A program made the position numbers and the translations under genes. Below the pieces are notes generated by a model. It had not been told where the DNA came from. It was given only the letters and a program-made list of their open reading frames with translations, and ran no database searches. A stretch of DNA of 12,747 bases from Verrucomicrobiia bacterium (GTDB taxonomy: Bacteria; Verrucomicrobiota; Verrucomicrobiia; Limisphaerales; DTLC01): NCBI GenBank assembly GCA_025061935.1, contig JANWZY010000061.1:1-12747 (forward strand). Direction: 5' to 3'. The first letter of the stretch is position 1; every line of letters begins with the position of its first letter. Below are positions 1 to 6,403 of the stretch, in pieces.

Positions 1-140
1 ACAAGCACTCCTTCGGTCCACCGACGATGCGGTTCATTCCACTCATTACACAAAGACTCAAGAAAAGGACTGCAAAGTTCCGCTGCCCGCGACAGCACGC
101 ACCCACTCCAGACATCAAGTACGCAAGGGGACAACATAAA

Positions 141-161
141 CCTTCAATTTGCTTGTGAAGG
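141..161 (-). terminator. Weak intrinsic terminator candidate for the radical SAM gene
   Basis: The arms CCTTCA (141-146) and TGAAGG (156-161) are perfectly complementary around a 9-base loop. The stem starts 16 bases past the TGA of the minus-strand radical SAM gene. Reading on the minus strand, the stem is followed by TTTATGTTGT, which is T-rich but not a clean T-run. Position and polarity fit a terminator for that gene; the short stem and imperfect tail keep confidence low. The remaining bases 1-140 hold no gene I can support. Confidence 0.35.
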
Positions 162-176
162 GAAAACCACCCCGCG

Positions 177-1361
177 TCAGAGGCCGGTTATCCAAGGGCG
201 TGTTTCGAGCACGGCCTTGATCGAGGTGAGGTTGCGCCTGTCGAGCAACCGACGCGCGGCTTCGCCAACCCGGCCGCGTTTGAGCGCCTGCCAGGCATCG
301 TGCACGCTGATCGCACAAAAATGCAGTACACTGGGGTCGCGGTAGCAATCAATCATGCAGCGCGTGCAGTTGTCGCGGATCAGCCTGGTATGATCAAACT
401 CGTAAATGGTGCACATCGGCTTGTCCCAGAAATGGCACCTGTAGAGGTTCAAGTCCCAATCGAGGTAAAAATACTTGAACCCCGCAAGGCACCCGAACCG
501 TTCGGGTTCGCCTCGCAAGTGCCGCTGCATTTCGGTCAAGGACTCAGTAGGGTTTACAATCACGAACCCGCCCTGGCGCTTGAGCTGCTTGATCTTCTCG
601 AACTCGGCAATCAGCTCTTCGGGCGCAAATGACACCAATGGTGAATGACTGTAGCTCAGGTAACTCGAGCCAAGTGCAGTAAGTGGGTAGCTGAAAGTGC
701 AACTCTCGAAGCCTAATTCGCGCAGGAACGCCGGCAGCCTGCCGTAGTCGTCTATGAGCCTGCTAATAGTGACACTCGCAGTCGTATTGACACCAAGCTT
801 CGAAAACGCTGCATTGGCGCGCTTGATCTTCTCGCACACGGCCGGCAAGCCCCGGTTCTGCTCGTGCCGCACAGCGTCGTGCGTGTCAATTGAAATGATG
901 ACACTGGACAGCCCGGCATTTGCGAGTGCGTGAATGTTCCGATCTGTGAAAAGCGCGCCGTTCGTACACAGCATCGGGCGTATGCCGCGCTCGGCCGCAT
1001 ACCGCGTCATTTGCACGAGGTCGCGGTGCAGCATCGGCTCGCCGCCGACAAACAGCAAGTACCCAATGTGATTCCTCCGGCATATGTCCACCACATCGCG
1101 CGCTTGTTCGAGTGTGACACTGCGCCAAGCCGGCCTGTCGAGCTTCGACCGCGCGAAGTTGCAAAAGCCGCAATCGGCATTACACCGGTTCGTGATCGCG
1201 AACTGCAGGTAACCCGGACCGCCATGAGCGAGCACCTCGCTAATTAGTTTAAAAACTGACTTGCGCGGCTTCGGAACCTGGCTAAGTGGCTTGGAGCAAA
1301 TCTCATCGCCAGGTTCGACGCCCGCCTTGGCCAGCCCGGATAGTGTCGTAGCATCACGCAT
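177..1361 (-). CDS. Radical SAM protein with SPASM/twitch-like C-terminus, substrate unknown
   Basis: This 394-residue protein carries the radical SAM cluster motif CNADCGFC, with cysteines at about 60, 64 and 67, which would bind the 4Fe-4S cluster that cleaves S-adenosylmethionine. GGEP follows at 106-109 (SAM amino-group contact) and CTNG at 132-135, as in MoaA/PqqE-type enzymes. The C-terminal third has seven cysteines at about 291, 309, 317, 332, 335, 339 and 349. They include CxxCxxxC, and resemble a SPASM/twitch auxiliary Fe-S domain without matching its consensus spacing exactly. I chose the ATG at 1361 because AGGTG lies four bases upstream; a TTG at 1376 lacks any Shine-Dalgarno. 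The gene is divergent from a second radical SAM gene. SPASM enzymes often modify peptides or activate enzymes, but no precursor peptide or target is visible, so no substrate is assigned. Confidence 0.88.
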   Translation of the reverse strand: MRDATTLSGLAKAGVEPGDEICSKPLSQVPKPRKSVFKLISEVLAHGGPGYLQFAITNRCNADCGFCNFARSKLDRPAWRSVTLEQARDVVDICRRNHIGYLLFVGGEPMLHRDLVQMTRYAAERGIRPMLCTNGALFTDRNIHALANAGLSSVIISIDTHDAVRHEQNRGLPAVCEKIKRANAAFSKLGVNTTASVTISRLIDDYGRLPAFLRELGFESCTFSYPLTALGSSYLSYSHSPLVSFAPEELIAEFEKIKQLKRQGGFVIVNPTESLTEMQRHLRGEPERFGCLAGFKYFYLDWDLNLYRCHFWDKPMCTIYEFDHTRLIRDNCTRCMIDCYRDPSVLHFCAISVHDAWQALKRGRVGEAARRLLDRRNLTSIKAVLETRPWITGL

Positions 1362-1430
1362 TTGCACCTGAGCCAATATGGAGCCGGTAGAAGCCGTTGA
1401 CTAGGAGCAATTCAATTCGACTCGCCCGGC

Positions 1431-1456
1431 CAAGCTGCGAAACGCAAGCTGCGAAA
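1431..1456. repeat. Tandem direct repeat, 12 bases, 14-base period
   Basis: CAAGCTGCGAAA occurs at 1431-1442 and again, identically, at 1445-1456, separated by CG. It lies 70-95 bases upstream of the radical SAM start at 1361. The 14-base period puts the copies about 1.3 helical turns apart. This could be a pair of regulator half-sites or a simple slippage duplication; the sequence alone does not decide. Confidence 0.7.
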
Positions 1457-1708
1457 ACACCGTGTGTCACAGGAAGCGCTAAGCGCATTTTTCGAGAACA
1501 AAACACGCACCTAAAGCGCGCAAAGTTGCCGCGTATGCCATGACAGACCAAAAAATTTGCGTTGCATTACAACCAGCTCGGCGGGGCCTTTCACACCGCG
1601 CCGGGCCCCAGCCGTCGCCGCCAATACGGTGCGGCCATACCCTCGGAAACGAAGTCTAGGGCATGGCGCCCACTGACAGGCATAACCATAACTTGCAGTC
1701 CAGATTTT

Positions 1709-1714
1709 AGAGGA
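1709..1714 (+). promoter_or_regulatory. Ribosome binding site supporting a TTG start
   Basis: AGAGGA ends six bases before the TTG at 1721. The next in-frame ATG, at 1751, has no purine-rich Shine-Dalgarno upstream. This favours the TTG start for the PflX-like gene, although the family's conserved region begins well downstream of either start. Confidence 0.45.
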
Positions 1715-1720
1715 TAGCTT

Positions 1721-2773
1721 TTGCTGTGTGACACCGTAAGCGCGGTCGAAATGAAGCCCGGTCAGGCCAGATACAAACATATCCCGGTCGAGCTGCACGG
1801 CGACGGACGATTCGTGTTTCCTGAATCCGAGTTCGTTCCGGCGTATATCGGCAGCCATAAGGCCGGTGCGCTCAAACGCAAGGCGACCGAGGCAATAGCA
1901 ATTCTACGCGAATGCGCGCTTTGTCCGCGCAGGTGCGGAGTCAACCGTCTGGAAGACAAGCGCGGCGTTTGCGGGGTCGGGCGGCGCGCACTCGTATCGA
2001 GCGCATTCCCCCACTTAGGCGAGGAAGACTGCCTGCGCGGTTGGCGCGGTTCCGGCACAATTTTCTTCAGCGGCTGCAACCTGCGCTGCGTATTTTGCCA
2101 AAACTGTGAAATCAGCCAGCTCGGTGAAGGCGAGGAGGTAACCGCTGAAGAGTTGGCCGGACTGATGCTCAAGCTGCAGGCCGCAGGTTGCCACAACATA
2201 AACTTCGTGACGCCGACGCATGTCGTGCCGCAAATACTCGAAGCGTTGGTAATAGCCGTCGAGGCCGGGCTGCGCCTGCCGCTGGTTTATAACACCGGCG
2301 GATATGACAGCGAGGAACTCATCCGGCTCCTGGACGGCGTGGTGGACATTTACATGCCCGACTTCAAACTCTGGACTCCGGACGCGTGCGCAAAATTCTT
2401 AACCGCGCGCGACTACGCGGACGCCGCACGCAAAGCGATAAAACTCATGCACGAGCAGGTCGGCGTGTTGCGCGTGAATGAATCCGGCCTGGCACTCCGC
2501 GGGGTATTGATCAGGCACCTTGTGATGCCTGGCATGCTGGAAGAGACTGCGCAAATTATGCGCTGGCTCGCCACTGAACTGTCACCCGACACGTTCGTGA
2601 ATGTGATGGACCAATACCGGCCCGAGCACAAGGTTTTACACGATCCGCAGTACGCGGCAATTGGCCGGCGAATAACAAACGCCGAGTTTAATCGCGCAAT
2701 TGCGCTGGCCAAAACCGCCGGGCTCTGGCGGTTCGACACGCGCTGGCGCAACGTGCTGGGGGTGCTTTTCTAA
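1721..2773 (+). CDS. PflX-like radical SAM Fe-S protein (COG1313 type)
   Basis: This 350-residue protein has two cysteine clusters in the order typical of the PflX family, which resembles pyruvate formate-lyase activases. The N-terminal CxxCPxxC with a following C (about C65, C68, C72, C84) precedes GTIFFSGCNLRCVFCQNC, whose CxxxCxxC (C119, C123, C126) binds the radical SAM cluster. Further family signatures are HNINFVTPTHVVP near 158-170, VYNTGGY near 189-195, DIYMPDFK near 209-216 and RHLVMPG near 265-271. Family members are annotated as activating enzymes, but their partner is not established, and no glycyl-radical enzyme is in the window. It starts at TTG 1721 (with AGAGGA) or ATG 1751; the first 35 residues or so are less conserved. 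Its 5' end faces the other radical SAM gene. Confidence 0.9.
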   Translation: MLCDTVSAVEMKPGQARYKHIPVELHGDGRFVFPESEFVPAYIGSHKAGALKRKATEAIAILRECALCPRRCGVNRLEDKRGVCGVGRRALVSSAFPHLGEEDCLRGWRGSGTIFFSGCNLRCVFCQNCEISQLGEGEEVTAEELAGLMLKLQAAGCHNINFVTPTHVVPQILEALVIAVEAGLRLPLVYNTGGYDSEELIRLLDGVVDIYMPDFKLWTPDACAKFLTARDYADAARKAIKLMHEQVGVLRVNESGLALRGVLIRHLVMPGMLEETAQIMRWLATELSPDTFVNVMDQYRPEHKVLHDPQYAAIGRRITNAEFNRAIALAKTAGLWRFDTRWRNVLGVLF

Positions 2774-2792
2774 ACCAACTTACGCGAGCCGG

Positions 2793-2819
2793 GCCGCGGC
2801 ATTCTGCGGCTTGCTTTTT
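2793..2819 (+). terminator. Candidate terminator after the PflX-like gene
   Basis: GCCGC (2793-2797) can pair with GCGGC (2806-2810) around an 8-base loop. TTGCTTTTT (2811-2819) follows at once. It sits about 20 bases after the stop codon. The 5-base GC stem is short, and the 3' arm could alternatively pair with GCCGC at 2824-2828, so confidence is moderate. If it works, the downstream small gene needs its own promoter. Confidence 0.4.
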
Positions 2820-2922
2820 GCATGCCGCATGCGAGATTATATCGGCCCGTGGGACAAGACGGCTACAGTACGGCCGCGGCGGGCGGCTGACGCTTGTCCT
2901 CAGAAAGGCCAACTGACCGAAT

Positions 2923-2930
2923 GGAAGTGA
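2923..2930 (+). promoter_or_regulatory. Strong Shine-Dalgarno deciding the small-gene start
   Basis: GGAAGTGA matches the anti-Shine-Dalgarno complement GGAGGTGA at seven of eight bases. It ends five bases before the ATG at 2936. The in-frame ATG at 2921 and TTG at 2894 are less well served, so 2936 is the preferred start. Confidence 0.6.
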
Positions 2931-2935
2931 GCCGT

Positions 2936-3097
2936 ATGACGTTTGTTGACCTGTTCAAGGCAACGATAGCATGTGGCGGTATCGCGTTCCTCGCCTACAG
3001 TTACCCTGTGATCAGCCAGGCGCTAATCATTGGCGCGCTAGGAATCGTTTGGCTTTCATACGCGCGGAAAGCTATTGCCACTGCCAAGGGTAAATAA
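2936..3097 (+). CDS. Small two-helix membrane protein, function unknown
   Basis: This 53-residue protein is not a family I recognise. It has two hydrophobic stretches, about residues 6-22 and 26-43, separated by a short turn containing a proline (YSYPV), and a basic tail (ARKAIATAKGK). This suggests a helical hairpin in the inner membrane with the positive C-terminus in the cytoplasm. A near-perfect Shine-Dalgarno supports translation and the start at 2936; starts at 2921 or 2894 would add 5 or 14 residues. The gene follows the PflX-like gene by 162 bases with a terminator-like hairpin between, and it converges on the exporter permease gene. It may be co-expressed with the radical SAM gene, but nothing in the sequence assigns a role. 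A single cysteine and no core-like C-terminus argue against a modified precursor peptide. Confidence 0.6.
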   Translation: MTFVDLFKATIACGGIAFLAYSYPVISQALIIGALGIVWLSYARKAIATAKGK

Positions 3098-3145
3098 GCC
3101 GCAGCGCGCACGACGTGTTTCGAGCGGAAAGCGCGCGCAGCCGAA

Positions 3146-4408
3146 TTATTCGTACCGTAGCGACTCGATCGGGTTTAAATTCGCCGCCCTGTACGCAGGA
3201 TAAATCCCGAAAATAATCCCGACGAGCGAGCAGATCGCAACCCCGAGAATAATCCAATCCACCGGTACAACCGGCGGCAGCTCGAGCAACAGCGCGGTCG
3301 CGTTCCCGCCCAGCACGCCCAGCACTATGCCTGCCACCCCGCCCAGCTCGCTCAATACGACCGCCTCGAGCGTGAATTGAGTCATGATGTTCCGTTTCTT
3401 CGCGCCGACCGCGCGCCTTACGCCGATCTCGCGCGTGCGTTCCGTAACCGACACCAACATGATGTTCATTATGCCTATGCCCGCAGCCAAAAGCGCGATC
3501 GAACTGACCGCCACCGCGCCCGCACGCACAGCAAACGTGACCTCGCGAAACTGCCGGATTATGCTCTCGTTCGAGAAAATCTCGAAGTCGTCTTCTTCAC
3601 CCGGCGCGACCTTGCGCACAGCGCGGAGGATGCCGCGCACCTGTTCGACCGTCTCCTCGTATGTCTCTTGATCCGGCGCCTGCACTAGAATGTCGAGACT
3701 GCGCCACAGCCTGCCATACCTGTTAAACCCGGTCGTAATCGGGATCACGACAAAGTTGTCCTGGTTCCCACCCATGAACGAGCCGCGCGGCTCCAGCGCA
3801 CCAACCACAGTGTAATTGATCCCGTCAATCTTGACCTGGTCACCGAGCGTAAGCCCTGTGGGGAAAAGCGCCTTGCGCACGCCCGCGCCGAGCACGCACA
3901 CGTAACTGCCGGTTTCGACGTCGATATCCAGCAGGCCCCGCCCTTCAGCAACCGTCCAATTCCGAGCGGGAAAATTGCCCGGCACCGCACCAAAAACCAC
4001 CACCGTGGGCGGTGTCTTGCCGAACCGCGAGCTTACCTCGCCAGCCCAAAATACAGTTTCGATGCCGACCGCAGCCGCCAATGTGGCGCGCTGCCGGACA
4101 GCCAAAGCATGCGCATAGGTGACATTCTTGCGGCGCAAATTCTTTTGCCAGTCACGCCCGCCACTGAATTGCAACACCGGCCATTTCCGCACCCAGAACG
4201 TGTTCGCACCCAACGCGCTCAGCTCCGTCTCGACATAGCTCTGCAGCACTCGCATTGCAGTCATGACCACAATGATCGAAAAGACCCCGATCAGGACCCC
4301 TGCGAGCGTGAGCGCCGAGCGGAGCTTGTGCGCAGCCAGCGCATCCATTGCAGCGAGGAAACCCTCCCGCCACTCGCCCCACAGCAGTCTGAGCAACCTA
4401 AACTTCAT
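3146..4408 (-). CDS. MacB/FtsX-type ABC transporter permease, second subunit
   Basis: This 420-residue permease has the MacB-type layout. A first membrane segment (about 34-56) is followed by a large periplasmic domain (about 57-290) and three C-terminal membrane segments (about 295-319, 345-370 and 384-405). REIGVRRAVGAKKR at 326-339 is the conserved cytoplasmic loop that contacts the ATPase, and the protein ends in NPIESLRYE, as the family does. Its ATG overlaps the TGA of the preceding permease gene as ATGA, with GAGG five bases upstream, so the two are likely translationally coupled. An upstream extension of the open frame inside the previous gene is not needed. The two permeases are clearly diverged and probably form a heterodimer served by one ATPase. 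The substrate is unknown; MacB relatives export peptides, lipoproteins or drugs, or act mechanically without transport. Confidence 0.9.
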   Translation of the reverse strand: MKFRLLRLLWGEWREGFLAAMDALAAHKLRSALTLAGVLIGVFSIIVVMTAMRVLQSYVETELSALGANTFWVRKWPVLQFSGGRDWQKNLRRKNVTYAHALAVRQRATLAAAVGIETVFWAGEVSSRFGKTPPTVVVFGAVPGNFPARNWTVAEGRGLLDIDVETGSYVCVLGAGVRKALFPTGLTLGDQVKIDGINYTVVGALEPRGSFMGGNQDNFVVIPITTGFNRYGRLWRSLDILVQAPDQETYEETVEQVRGILRAVRKVAPGEEDDFEIFSNESIIRQFREVTFAVRAGAVAVSSIALLAAGIGIMNIMLVSVTERTREIGVRRAVGAKKRNIMTQFTLEAVVLSELGGVAGIVLGVLGGNATALLLELPPVVPVDWIILGVAICSLVGIIFGIYPAYRAANLNPIESLRYE

Positions 4409-5634
4409 TCGTGCCTCAGCGCTTCGACGGGTTTCATCTTTGCCGCGCGCCATGCAGGAACGAATCCAGCCACCAACCCGGTCAAAAGCGACACAGCGAG
4501 CGCCAGCAGCATCGTCGGCACCGACATTGCAGCCGGCACGAGCAACTGCAACAGCCATGTCCCCGGCCAAGCAAGCAAAAGCGCGATCACCCCGCCTATG
4601 AGCGCAATGCACGCGGCCTCGATCAGAAATTGCACAAGTATGGCGCGTTGACGCGCGCCCACTGCTTTGCGAAGTCCGATTTCGTATGTGCGTTCGGCCA
4701 CAGTCACGAACATTATGTTCATGATCCCGATGCCCCCGACAAACAGGGCCAATCCGGTCACGAACAGCCCGGCAGCAGCAATTCGTCCACCCACACGATT
4801 GAACAGATCGAGGTAGCTTTCCTGGGAATTAATGGCAAAATCATCCTCGGCGTCCGGCGGCAGCCGACGCACCCTGCGCATTGCGCCGCGCAACTCCTCG
4901 CGCGCCTCGCCGAGCCGGCCCGGATCCCCTGTCTTGACCAACACAGTAAAGTCTGGCTCACGCCGGAACTGCGTGATGAATTGTCCAACAGGGATCACCA
5001 CCGCGTCGTCCAGGGCCGCCTGCGGAATTGCCTCGCCCTGTTTCTCGAATACGCCAACGACTTCGAATGTGTTCCGCCCGACCCAAATGCGACTGCCCAG
5101 TGCCGGTTCACCCTCGAACAGGTTGGCCGCCACGTTAGCGCCAATCACGCAAACCGGCCGCGCCCCGTCAGACTCGGCGGGCGTCAAAAACCGGCCCTGC
5201 GCCACACGCGCGCTCGTGGCCAGAATGAATTTGTCTGTCGTCCCGACAACCTCGACCGCTTCAGCCGTGCGCGTTTTGAACTTCACCGGCTGCGTACCCT
5301 CGGCGTACGGGATGCAAAACTGCTGCGGGGGCAGCAGCCGCTCCAACTGCCGAATCTGTTCGAGCGTGATCCGCGGGCGCCGGCTCTGCTTGATCCATTC
5401 ATCGGGCGAGCCGATGAACCAATCCATGCGTGAGACATAAAGCGTGTCCGCGCCCAGAGCCATAACGTTTTCTGAAAACGACGTTTTGATCCCATTGATT
5501 GCCGCACTCATGAGCGTAACTGTGAGCACACCAATAATCACCCCCAGCGTGGTAAGCGCAGCGCGCAGCTTATGCACCCGAATGGCATCGAGCGCGATCG
5601 CCAATCCTTCAAAAATCTCAGCAACGAACCGCAT
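4405..5634 (-). CDS. MacB/FtsX-type ABC transporter permease, first subunit
   Basis: This 409-residue protein is a paralogue of the next gene with the same order: one N-terminal membrane segment (about 25-45), a periplasmic MacB_PCD-like domain (about 46-284) and three C-terminal segments (about 285-310, 333-360 and 373-394). YEIGLRKAVGAR at about 317-328 is the ATPase-contacting loop; the end, KPVEALRHE, is typical. The ATG at 5634 is chosen because the family N-terminus (short amphipathic stretch, then HKLRAALTTLGVIIGV) begins there. Earlier in-frame starts would overlap the ATPase gene and add a non-membrane tail unlike the family. It lies 22 bases after the ATPase stop with no obvious Shine-Dalgarno, so translation may depend on read-through coupling. 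It overlaps the next permease gene by ATGA. Confidence 0.9.
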   Translation of the reverse strand: MRFVAEIFEGLAIALDAIRVHKLRAALTTLGVIIGVLTVTLMSAAINGIKTSFSENVMALGADTLYVSRMDWFIGSPDEWIKQSRRPRITLEQIRQLERLLPPQQFCIPYAEGTQPVKFKTRTAEAVEVVGTTDKFILATSARVAQGRFLTPAESDGARPVCVIGANVAANLFEGEPALGSRIWVGRNTFEVVGVFEKQGEAIPQAALDDAVVIPVGQFITQFRREPDFTVLVKTGDPGRLGEAREELRGAMRRVRRLPPDAEDDFAINSQESYLDLFNRVGGRIAAAGLFVTGLALFVGGIGIMNIMFVTVAERTYEIGLRKAVGARQRAILVQFLIEAACIALIGGVIALLLAWPGTWLLQLLVPAAMSVPTMLLALAVSLLTGLVAGFVPAWRAAKMKPVEALRHE

Positions 5635-5656
5635 TGCGCGCTGATGGCCTAGGGCG

Positions 5657-6403
5657 TTACCCGGCTGCGCTTCGAGCAGCAGAACCCACTGTGCCCGAGC
5701 CGGCAACGGGGCGTCTCTCGTCGGCTGCAATGCGGCCATCACGCAGCCGAATGATGCGCCGCGCATGCTTCGCCACGTCTTCCTCGTGTGTAACAACAAT
5801 TATGGTATTGCCCTGCTCGGCGAGTCTGTCGAACAGCGCCATGATTTCAGACCCCGTCTTAGAATCGAGGTTGCCCGTCGGTTCATCGGCAAGCAGTATC
5901 GAGGGGTTGTTAACCAGTGCGCGCGCAATTGCAACGCGCTGGCGCTCGCCGCCAGACATCTCGTTTGGTAAATGCCGCGCGCGATGGCTAAGCCCTACTT
6001 GCTCCAGCGCCCGACGCGCCCGTTCCCTGCGCGCGCCGGCAGGCACGCCTGCATAAATCAGTGGCAGCTCGACGTTCCGCAGCGCGGTTGCGCGCGGCAA
6101 AAGGTTGAATGTCTGGAACACGAACCCGATCCGGCGGTTCCTGACCTCTGCCAATTGGTCATCATCCATTTCTGTAACGTTGACCCCATCGAGCTCGTAA
6201 ATGCCGGACGTGGGCGTATCGAGGCACCCAATCACGTTCATGAGCGTGGACTTGCCCGACCCGGACGGACCCATGATCGCAACGTATTCGCCCTTTGCAA
6301 TTTCGAGCGACACGTCGCGCAACGCTTCGACAGTTTCCGCCCCGACCTTGTAACAACGCCAGACGTTTATAAGCCGGATAAGCACCACAGCCAGAGCTGT
6401 CAT
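5657..6403 (-). CDS. MacB/LolD-type ABC transporter ATP-binding protein
   Basis: This 248-residue nucleotide-binding subunit should drive the two downstream permeases. Walker A is GPSGSGKS (45-52), the Q-loop glutamine is at about 97 in GFVFQTFNLLP, the signature is MSGGERQR (149-156), Walker B is ILLADEP (169-175), the D-loop is NLDS (178-181) and the switch histidine is at 206 (VVTHEE). The signature begins with methionine instead of the usual leucine, a mild variant. The NLLP after the Q-loop glutamine and the overall sequence place it in the MacB/LolD/FtsE group. Unlike E. coli MacB, the ATPase is not fused to a permease. Its start overlaps the TGA of the adaptor gene as ATGA. The last 20 or so residues (glycine, serine and alanine-rich) are beyond the conserved domain. 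Confidence 0.95.
   Translation of the reverse strand: MTALAVVLIRLINVWRCYKVGAETVEALRDVSLEIAKGEYVAIMGPSGSGKSTLMNVIGCLDTPTSGIYELDGVNVTEMDDDQLAEVRNRRIGFVFQTFNLLPRATALRNVELPLIYAGVPAGARRERARRALEQVGLSHRARHLPNEMSGGERQRVAIARALVNNPSILLADEPTGNLDSKTGSEIMALFDRLAEQGNTIIVVTHEEDVAKHARRIIRLRDGRIAADERRPVAGSGTVGSAARSAAG

Larger units (their letters stand above)
1362..1720. other. Divergent intergenic region between two radical SAM genes
   Basis: This 359-base stretch has no credible gene and must hold the promoters of both flanking radical SAM genes. I could not find a convincing -35/-10 pair for either. It contains a 12-base tandem repeat (1431-1456), a short GCGCT-A-AGCGC inverted repeat (about 1477-1487), and a GC-rich potential hairpin with arms GGGGCC (1583-1588) and GGCCCC (1604-1609). 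No riboswitch core is recognisable. Confidence 0.6.

Noticed and set aside
1663..1684. GCCCACTGACAGG, resembling a cobalamin riboswitch GCCACTG box, upstream of the PflX-like gene
   Set aside because: The other conserved B12 elements are not present in the right order nearby, so a single loose match is not enough.
2811..2843. TTGCTT and GATTAT as a promoter for the small membrane protein gene
   Set aside because: Matches to consensus are three and four of six with 18-base spacing, and it overlaps the candidate terminator; too weak to annotate.
3104..3138. Two GCGCGC blocks between the convergent small gene and permease gene as a bidirectional terminator
   Set aside because: The blocks are self-complementary and common in GC-rich DNA, the loop would exceed 20 bases, and neither strand has a T-run after the stem.
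4411..5433. 340-codon open frame on the plus strand
   Set aside because: It lies wholly antisense to the two permease genes, has no Shine-Dalgarno or domain, and reads as low-conservation basic sequence. Long antisense frames are expected opposite GC-rich genes.
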